Of a DNA stretch of 64,000 nucleotides, positions 58,503 to 64,000 are shown piece after piece; the first letter of the stretch is position 1, and each line of letters begins with the position of its first letter. The stretch is from Photobacterium chitinilyticum (GTDB taxonomy: Bacteria > Pseudomonadota > Gammaproteobacteria > Enterobacterales > Vibrionaceae). The position numbers were made by a program, and so were the translations under genes. Below the pieces are notes generated by a model. The model made no database searches. It saw nothing but the letters and a program-made list of their open reading frames with translations, and was not told the origin of the DNA. The DNA lies in the NCBI RefSeq assembly GCF_004104355.1, contig NZ_RJLM01000004.1:62001-126000 (forward strand), in the 5' to 3' direction.

Positions 58503-59474
58503 ATGCGTAAGAGATTGATGTCGGTCCTGGTGGCCATAGGTTTAGGGATCTCATCGTCGGTGTTGGCTGCCGATGCTGGGTTTGACGAATATGTACTCGG
58601 GCTGAAAGCAGAAGCACGGGAAAATGGAATTTCAGAGTCGATAATCAACTCTGCCTTTGACGGTATTGAATTTACCGAACGTGCAGTTAAGGCTGATAAA
58701 AATCAGCCTGAAAAAAAACTGACCCTAGATGAATATATCCCAAGAGCGGTTCCTGATTGGAAAGTAGAGCAAGCAAACCAATTATACCGGAAGCATAAAG
58801 AGGCTCTGGATGAAATTGGTAAGCAACTGGGTGTTCAGCCACGGTTTATTGTTGCTTTATGGGGTGTTGAAAGTAATTTTGGGCGCTTAACGGGAAATTA
58901 TAATGTGATTGAAGCATTGTCGACATTAGCTTATGAAGGGCGCCGAGAGGCTTTTTTCCGTAATCAAGTAATGGCGGCATTAGAAATTTTGAATGCTGGT
59001 CATATCACCCCAAGCAAGATGAAAGGTTCTTGGGCCGGAGCGATGGGGCAGCCTCAGTTTATGCCGACCTCATTCTTAGCCTATGCAGTCGACGGTAATA
59101 ATGATGGTCGTATTGATATTTGGAACACTGAGGTTGATGTCTTTGCCTCGGCAGCCAATTATCTGAATAAGTCAGGGTGGGATGATAAATATACCTGGGG
59201 ACGGCAGGTAAAAATACCGAGTAGTATAAATGAATCACTATTGGGTATTGAAAAGGATAAAGGCCGCTCTTTGGCTGAATGGCAACAGTTAGGTATTAGA
59301 AGATTAAATGGGCAATCATTACCCAAGGTAGATATTAAAGCCTGGCTTATTCAACCGGATGATAATCACGGCAGGGCATACTTGATATATGGTAATTATC
59401 AGACACTGTTAAAGTGGAATCGGTCGCATTATTTCGCCCTTGCTGTTAGCCATTTGGCTGATAAAATTCGATAA
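58503..59474 (+). CDS. lytic murein transglycosylase, MltB-type
   Basis: A 323-residue exported enzyme that cleaves the MurNAc-GlcNAc bond to form 1,6-anhydro ends. Signal peptide at about 1-22 (VLAADA cleavage; no lipobox Cys, so soluble periplasmic rather than lipoprotein like MltB). Catalytic Glu123 is in LWGVESNFG, and AGAMGQPQFMPTSFLAYAVDGN near 180-201 is the MltB-family signature. It probably forms an operon with ycgL and ends in a terminator. Confidence 0.93.
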   Translation: MRKRLMSVLVAIGLGISSSVLAADAGFDEYVLGLKAEARENGISESIINSAFDGIEFTERAVKADKNQPEKKLTLDEYIPRAVPDWKVEQANQLYRKHKEALDEIGKQLGVQPRFIVALWGVESNFGRLTGNYNVIEALSTLAYEGRREAFFRNQVMAALEILNAGHITPSKMKGSWAGAMGQPQFMPTSFLAYAVDGNNDGRIDIWNTEVDVFASAANYLNKSGWDDKYTWGRQVKIPSSINESLLGIEKDKGRSLAEWQQLGIRRLNGQSLPKVDIKAWLIQPDDNHGRAYLIYGNYQTLLKWNRSHYFALAVSHLADKIR

Positions 59475-59484
59475 GGAACAAATG

Positions 59485-59517
59485 AAAAAAAACCAGACAT
59501 CGTGTCTGGTTTTTTTA
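59485..59517 (+). terminator. Rho-independent terminator of the transglycosylase gene
   Basis: AACCAGACA/TGTCTGGTT stem with a TCG loop and seven T. Confidence 0.9.
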
Positions 59518-59841
59518 TCTTTCTAGATCTTGTTGAACTCTGAAATCCTTACTCCTAGAGGCACTGGGTTAAAATGGTGCCAGTGGGCTAAGCCCAAGAA
59601 AATAGCGATAGGAATGGCTTTTATTTGAAGTGGTCTGGGCTTGGAATTGCCTTTAAGGCCAGCTGTGCTTGGCTTCGATGTTTGTTAGCAAGTACTAATT
59701 TCAATCGTTATATCATGATATGGCACTTAGGTTTATCGCTAAGTAATTTTTGCTGAACGAAGACTTTGAGGCGGTATGGATATATTGAGCTGATCATTTA
59801 TTTACTGAATGGCCTTTGCATCTGGGAGCTAAAAGGTATAA
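59518..59841. other. non-coding gap before hns
   Basis: About 320 bases between two terminators, with stops in all frames apart from short spurious ones. I see only small palindromes (GGGCTAAGCCC near 59588) and CTAG-type debris at the left edge. A small RNA is possible but no sign is specific. Confidence 0.5.
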
Positions 59842-59869
59842 AAAAGCCCGGTAATATTACCGGGCTTTT
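59842..59869 (-). terminator. Rho-independent terminator of hns
   Basis: Perfect 28-base palindrome AAAAGCCCGGTAAT/ATTACCGGGCTTTT, 20 bases after the hns stop. Confidence 0.88.
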
Positions 59870-59889
59870 GTTCAGCTTATATTCAGCAA

Positions 59890-60288
59890 TTATTCGATTT
59901 CAAACTCTTCTAGAGCTTTGCCATCATCAAGCGCTTTTTTCAGGGCACTTGGAGTACGGCCTTGGCCAGTCCAAGTTTTTTCTTCGCCATTTTCATCGAT
60001 GAATTTATATTTAGCAGGACGAGCAGCTCGTTTTGCTTTAGGTGCTTTGCCTAGAGTTGCTAGTAATTCTTCTGGGTCGATGCCGTCAGCTAGAAGCATT
60101 TCACGGTACTGAGCCAGTTTCTCGTTACGTTCGTTTTCTTTAGCACGCTCTTCAGCTTCTGCTTCTTCACGTTCACTAACGACAGTTTGTAGTTTCTCAA
60201 GAGCTTCTTGTAGTTGTTCTAGAGTATATTCACGAGAAAGTGCGCGAAGACTACGAAGGTTTAACAGCGCTTTCATTGCATCAGACAT
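59890..60288 (-). CDS. hns: nucleoid-associated protein H-NS
   Basis: AT-rich-DNA-binding silencer. It has 132 residues. The N-terminal coiled-coil oligomerisation domain is at 1-80 ([19 protein letters not shown]), followed by an Ala/Lys-rich linker and the C-terminal DNA-binding domain with TWTGQGRTP near residue 109-117. tdk lies nearby, as in E. coli, although here the riboswitch-controlled transporter is inserted between them. The upstream region is very AT-rich. Confidence 0.96.
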   Translation of the reverse strand: MSDAMKALLNLRSLRALSREYTLEQLQEALEKLQTVVSEREEAEAEERAKENERNEKLAQYREMLLADGIDPEELLATLGKAPKAKRAARPAKYKFIDENGEEKTWTGQGRTPSALKKALDDGKALEEFEIE

Positions 60289-60660
60289 TTTTAATTTCCT
60301 GTTGGCCTAAAACTATTTTAAATAATAATAGCAGTCACAAATCAATAATTGCAATAATAATACTTTTAATACCCTGATGCCAAATAAAATATCTACTCGA
60401 TAATTATTTTTTTTCTAATTTGCTTCAAAGAATCTCATTTGTAATAACGGCGAATCCATGCAGTTAGTGCAATTAATCGTGGTGTTGCGGAATCAGACTG
60501 ATTAATTAAGTGCGTTCTATTTCATATTGAAGGGGGGATAGATAGTTATTATTTGGTTGTTTTTTCAACGAATGAGCAAGATTATTCACTATTCGTGTTA
60601 ATTTTTTCATCGTAACTTGTTGCAAATGCATCGCTATTCCGTAGAATTAGTCATTCCTTG
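60289..60660 (-). promoter_or_regulatory. AT-rich hns promoter region
   Basis: No ORF. Very AT-rich next to the hns start. TCGATAATTA at 60397-60406 matches eight of ten bases of the high-affinity H-NS nucleation motif TCGATAAATT, which fits autorepression. Confidence 0.45.
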
Positions 60661-60808
60661 ACTAAGGGTAGAGGCGCATTGTCTATAAGTAGCAGGTTGG
60701 AGGGTGATTCCTTTGATGATCTGCAAAAGGAGCCAATGCCGAAGTAAGATAAGGCCATCATGCCTTCTTGCTGGGGTTGTTACCGAATAGGGGCAACACT
60801 GCCATAGT
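60661..60808 (+). promoter_or_regulatory. lysine riboswitch aptamer
   Basis: Conserved L-box segments appear in order: AGAGGCGCATTG (60670-60681), AAGTAGCAGGTTGGAGG (60687-60703), TGATGATCTGC, GCCGAAGTAA (60738-60747), TTGCTGGGG, GTTG/CAAC arms and ACTGCCATAG. The closing stem P1 pairs ACTA-AGG at 60661-60667 with CCATAGT at 60802-60808. The arrangement follows the E. coli lysC leader. A competing partner for CCATAGT, ACTATGG, lies at 60823-60829, so P1 can be replaced by an alternative 7-bp stem when lysine is absent. Confidence 0.87.
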
Positions 60809-60906
60809 ATATAATTACATTAACTATGGAGCGCTACTGTGGGGTCGGAATAGGTAACATCCTTTTCTTATGCTCTTTCCTCGCGACATTGTCGTGTTCA
60901 GCAGTA

Positions 60907-60938
60907 GATCTCCAACCAGATTGGTTGTAGTAGAGATC
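60907..60938 (+). promoter_or_regulatory. hairpin masking the start region of the transporter gene
   Basis: GATCTC-CAACCA (60907-60918) pairs with TGGTTG (60922-60927) and GAGATC (60933-60938), immediately before the ATG at 60939. GAGA, the only Shine-Dalgarno-like sequence, is in the stem, suggesting a translational expression platform for the riboswitch. Confidence 0.55.
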
Positions 60939-62531
60939 ATGAACATTGTAGATTTTTCCCATTCGTCCATTTCGCTTTTGCCGCCATTAGTGGCATTAGG
61001 CTTGGCAATTCTAACCCGCCGCGTATTGGTTTCATTAGGCGTCGGAGTCCTTCTTGGCTCATTGTTACTGACAGATTTTTCCTTCGGTGCGACTGCGGAA
61101 TATATCGGCAGTACAGTGAAAGGTCTTTTCATTGATGATGGTGCGATCAATAGCTGGAATATGAGCATTGTCGCTTTCCTTGTTTTGTTGGGAATGATGA
61201 CGGCATTGTTAACCCTGTCTGGCGGTACCCGTGCTTTCGCTGAATGGGCGCAAACAAAAATAAAGAGTAAGCGAGGTGCCAAGTTATTGGCTGCTTTCTT
61301 GGGCGTGTTTATCTTTGTTGATGACTATTTTAATAGCTTGGCTGTGGGATCTATTTCTCGTCCGGTTACCGACCGTTTTTATGTTTCCCGCGCTAAACTT
61401 GCCTATATTCTCGATTCGACTGCAGCCCCGATGTGTGTGTTGATGCCAGCTTCAAGCTGGGGGGCTTATATTATTACGCTTATTGGCGGTATTTTGGTAT
61501 CGCATGGCATAACGGAATATTCAGCGTTAAGTGCATTTGTTCAGCTTGCACCAATGAACTTCTACGCTGTCTTTGCTTTATTAATGGTGTTTGTTGTTGC
61601 TTGGTTCCAGTTAGATATTGGTGCAATGAAGAAGCATGAGCTGCAGGCTAGTCATGGCCACGGTTTTGATGAAGGTGGCGATGACAGCCAGGCAAAAGAT
61701 CTTAACGATGAGCTGGAAATAGAAGAGAGCGAAAATGGCCGCGTGTTTGATTTGATCATGCCGATTGTCGCGCTGATTTTCTCGACTTTCTTCTTTATGC
61801 TCTTCACCGGTTACCAAGTTTTGGCTGCCGATGGTATTGCGTTCAATATTTTAGGCGCGTTCGAGAATACCGATGTAGGTATGTCACTGGTATACGGCGG
61901 TATTGTCGGCTTGCTGGCTGCGATTGTGCCGGTGTTGCGCCAACGCCTACCGATGGCAGATGTTGCAAACACGCTGTGGATTGGCGCGAAGTCGATGTTT
62001 GGTGCCATCCTTATTTTACTGTTTGCATGGAGTATCGGTAGTGTGATCAGCGATATGGCAACGGGTAAATACCTGTCGACGCTGGTGCAGGGCAATATCA
62101 ACCCGATGCTACTTCCGGCAATCTTGTTCTTGCTGGCAGGTCTGATGGCATTCTCGACCGGTACGTCTTGGGGCACATTTGGTATCATGCTGCCTATCGC
62201 TGGTGATTTGGCGGCGGCTACCGAAATTTCTCTGATGCTACCAATGCTGGGTGCTGTATTGGCAGGCTCGGTGTTTGGTGATCACTGTTCCCCGATCTCG
62301 GATACCACTATTCTGTCTTCGACCGGTGCACGCTGTCACCATATCGACCACGTTGCTACCCAGCTGCCATACGCAGTGGCTGTGGCGTTTGTATCGACAG
62401 TCGGCTTCTTGGTGCTTGGCCTGACTAGCTCAATGGCTGTGGCGTTTATGGCTGCGACGATCACCTTTATTCTGGTCTGCCTGCTGCTGATGTGGTTGTC
62501 TCGTCGCCCGACAGAGTTAGCTGCGAAGTAG
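60939..62531 (+). CDS. NhaC-superfamily antiporter, probable lysine transporter (LysW-like)
   Basis: A 530-residue inner-membrane protein with about 11-12 hydrophobic helices and one acidic cytosolic loop (DEGGDDSQAKDLNDELEIEE, about 245-264). Conserved transport segments include FVDDYFNSLAVGSISRPVTD near 150, DSTAAPMCVLMPASSWGAY near 185 and FGDHCSPISDTTILSS near 447. Annotated relatives are called Na+/H+ antiporters, but a lysine riboswitch directly upstream points to lysine import, as proposed for LysW. I took the ATG at 60939 (MNIVDFS) since upstream in-frame codons (60870 ATG, 60894 GTG) lie in the riboswitch platform. It has its own terminator. Confidence 0.88.
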   Translation: MNIVDFSHSSISLLPPLVALGLAILTRRVLVSLGVGVLLGSLLLTDFSFGATAEYIGSTVKGLFIDDGAINSWNMSIVAFLVLLGMMTALLTLSGGTRAFAEWAQTKIKSKRGAKLLAAFLGVFIFVDDYFNSLAVGSISRPVTDRFYVSRAKLAYILDSTAAPMCVLMPASSWGAYIITLIGGILVSHGITEYSALSAFVQLAPMNFYAVFALLMVFVVAWFQLDIGAMKKHELQASHGHGFDEGGDDSQAKDLNDELEIEESENGRVFDLIMPIVALIFSTFFFMLFTGYQVLAADGIAFNILGAFENTDVGMSLVYGGIVGLLAAIVPVLRQRLPMADVANTLWIGAKSMFGAILILLFAWSIGSVISDMATGKYLSTLVQGNINPMLLPAILFLLAGLMAFSTGTSWGTFGIMLPIAGDLAAATEISLMLPMLGAVLAGSVFGDHCSPISDTTILSSTGARCHHIDHVATQLPYAVAVAFVSTVGFLVLGLTSSMAVAFMAATITFILVCLLLMWLSRRPTELAAK

Positions 62532-62565
62532 AAAAGCTAATAGAATATTGATTCTGATTTAATTG

Positions 62566-62596
62566 AAAGCCTGCAATATGATTGCAGGCTTTTTTA
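62566..62596 (+). terminator. Rho-independent terminator of the transporter gene
   Basis: AAGCCTGCAAT/ATTGCAGGCTT stem with an ATG loop and a T run. Confidence 0.9.
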
Positions 62597-62705
62597 TTCC
62601 GCTTGGGTACGCATTTGTTATCTTTTGATTGACCCTGATACTTTCAATTCAGAGCCATTTTCTGTAGCATTTCGGCAGTTTTTTTGCGCTTGGACGGGGA
62701 GCCTT

Positions 62706-63284
62706 ATGGCCCAGATGTATTTCTATTACTCGGCAATGAATGCGGGTAAGTCGACGACGTTACTACAGTCATCTTTCAATTATCGTGAGCGTGGTATGAC
62801 ACCGGTAATTTTTACCGCTTCTATCGATAACCGATATGGCAAAGGAAAGGTGAGTTCACGTATAGGTCTACAAGAAGACGCTGAGCTATTTAATGCGAAA
62901 GATGACCTGTATCGTAAACTTCAGGATATGTATGCAACCGGTAAAATTGATTGCGTACTGATTGATGAATGTCAGTTCTTAACCAAAGAGCAGGTTTATC
63001 AGCTGACGGAAGTGGTTGATAAAATGCATATCCCAGTGTTGTGCTATGGTCTTCGCAGTGATTTTCGTGGTGAGTTGTTCGAGGGAAGCAAGTACCTGCT
63101 GTCATGGGCGGACAAATTGGTTGAGCTGAAAACAATTTGCCATTGTGGCCGTAAAGCCAATATGGTGATCCGTCAAGATGAGACTGGCCGTGCTATTGCT
63201 GATGGCGATCAGGTGGAAATTGGCGGTAATGATCGCTACGTCTCTGTTTGCCGCAAGCATTATAAAGAAGCTCTAGGCTGTTAA
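62706..63284 (+). CDS. tdk: thymidine kinase
   Basis: Type II thymidine kinase for dTMP salvage, 192 residues. P-loop SAMNAGKST is at about 9-17, DECQFL near 88-93 carries the catalytic acid, and zinc Cys are in TICHCGRKA and the C-terminal VCRKH. I chose the ATG at 62706 with GGGGAG eight bases before it; an in-frame start at 62625 would add 27 unrelated residues. It is near hns, as in E. coli. Confidence 0.96.
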   Translation: MAQMYFYYSAMNAGKSTTLLQSSFNYRERGMTPVIFTASIDNRYGKGKVSSRIGLQEDAELFNAKDDLYRKLQDMYATGKIDCVLIDECQFLTKEQVYQLTEVVDKMHIPVLCYGLRSDFRGELFEGSKYLLSWADKLVELKTICHCGRKANMVIRQDETGRAIADGDQVEIGGNDRYVSVCRKHYKEALGC

Positions 63285-63334
63285 TATCAGTCTGAGTAGG
63301 CAGAAGCCATGAAATAACGAGTTAACTCGAAATA

Positions 63335-63363
63335 AAAAGCCTGAGTGATTTCACTCAGGCTTT
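63335..63363. terminator. bidirectional terminator between tdk and hisIE
   Basis: AAAAGCCTGAGTGA/TCACTCAGGCTTT with a 2-base loop, between convergent stops. Confidence 0.87.
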
Positions 63364-63405
63364 GCTGCATTTAGAGCCGTTACTTATCTTGGCGATATTT
63401 CCGGG

Positions 63406-64000
63406 CTATTTATGACGCTCTTGAAGCTTGGCTGTGACATCTGACAGGGATAAGCCCTGATCCTGAAGCAATACAATCAAGTGATAGATCAAATCCGCAG
63501 ATTCACAGACTAACTCCTTCTTGTCACCCGACGTTGCCGCAAGCGCGACTTCAACACCTTCTTCGCCCACTTTTTGCGAAATACGCTTGGTACCACGGGC
63601 ATAGAGGCTGGCAGTGTAAGAGGATTCTGGATTGGCATCTTTACGAGCAGCCAGGATCTGCTCAAGTTGATGAAGGAACACCAAGGCAGGCTGCTCATCC
63701 TGTCCTTCGATTGTGCTATCGCTATCAAAACAGGTTGCTGTGCCCAGGTGGCAAGTAGGACCTACCGGGTTTACCTTTACCAGCAACGTATCTTGATCGC
63801 AATCTAGCTTGATACTCTTGAGCTGAAGTACGTTGCCAGAGGTTTCCCCTTTGGTCCACAGGCGGTTTTTGGTTCGCGACCAAAACGTTACCTGCTTAGT
63901 TTCCAGGGTTTTATTAAGTGCCTCGTCATTCATATATCCCAGCATCAGCACTTGGCCGCTGGTATTGTCCTGAACGATGGCCGGCACCAATCCGTCTACT
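63406..64000 (-). CDS. hisI: histidine biosynthesis bifunctional protein HisIE, 5' end outside the window
   Basis: Fused phosphoribosyl-AMP cyclohydrolase and phosphoribosyl-ATP pyrophosphohydrolase, steps 2 and 3 of histidine synthesis. The frame is open to the window edge ([10 protein letters not shown] aligns with E. coli residues 15-24), so about 15 N-terminal residues are missing. The HisI metal sites are in [10 protein letters not shown] and [12 protein letters not shown]; the HisE domain begins near [12 protein letters not shown] and has [12 protein letters not shown]. It is presumably the last gene of a his operon running leftward from outside. Confidence 0.96.
   Translation of the reverse strand, partial: VDGLVPAIVQDNTSGQVLMLGYMNDEALNKTLETKQVTFWSRTKNRLWTKGETSGNVLQLKSIKLDCDQDTLLVKVNPVGPTCHLGTATCFDSDSTIEGQDEQPALVFLHQLEQILAARKDANPESSYTASLYARGTKRISQKVGEEGVEVALAATSGDKKELVCESADLIYHLIVLLQDQGLSLSDVTAKLQERHK

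Noticed and set aside
59766-60002. 78-codon plus-strand frame before hns
   Set aside because: It crosses the hns terminator and reads antisense into hns; no supporting features.
1-64000. A novel multi-gene defence, mobile or biosynthetic system
   Set aside because: Every cluster in the window is a known core locus in a conserved order; no integrase, transposase, toxin-antitoxin pair, restriction system or biosynthetic core enzyme was found.

Overview
The window is a stretch of core chromosome from a marine gamma-proteobacterium of the family Vibrionaceae, most likely Photobacterium or a close relative. This is inferred from the protein sequences (all close to Escherichia coli and Vibrio orthologues), from gene order shared with both groups (gsk, asnB, nagC-nagA-nagB/nagE, glnS, fur, fldA, seqA, pgm; gltA-sdh-suc; znu-mepM; feo; argS-yecM; yoaA-tsaB-slp-fadD-rnd-min-ycgL; hns-tdk), and from moderate GC content. 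No phage, integron, insertion sequence, CRISPR array, rRNA or tRNA was recognised.

Layout: 1-1209 is the 3' part of gsk. 1210-5387 holds a repeat-rich gap, asnB and a CPA2-type cation/proton antiporter. 5388-10304 is the N-acetylglucosamine regulon: the nagBAC operon divergent from nagE, with candidate CRP and NagC sites between. 10305-13933 carries glnS, fur and fldA. 13934-19753 carries small and housekeeping genes (DUF2788, ybfF, seqA, pgm, DUF1853, a 68-residue membrane protein, ybgI). 19834-31096 is the TCA block: gltA divergent from sdhCDAB-sucABCD. 31203-35100 is the zinc-uptake locus znuB-znuC/znuA with a near-perfect Zur box, followed by mepM.

35254-38742 encodes a large hybrid histidine kinase with a beta-propeller sensor, and 38986-41728 is feoABC. 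41793-47963 holds a HIT protein, DUF924, a diguanylate cyclase, argS, yecM and purU. 48117-48397 is a broken secreted truncated-haemoglobin gene. 48514-59474 runs yoaA, tsaB, a small hypothetical, slp, a hydrolase, fadD, rnd, minCDE, ycgL and a lytic transglycosylase. The right end has hns, a lysine riboswitch controlling an NhaC-superfamily transporter, tdk, and hisIE cut by the window edge.

The genes cover amino-sugar uptake and catabolism, iron homeostasis (fur, fldA as the iron-sparing electron carrier, feo), zinc homeostasis (znu with Zur), central carbon flow, and division-site placement (minCDE). I did not find a convincing new multi-gene system. The observations most worth following are the lysine riboswitch with its probable lysine transporter, the sensor kinase with a degenerate receiver next to mepM and feo, the globin pseudogene, an 83-bp nested palindrome upstream of argS, and several structured leaders or short upstream ORFs.
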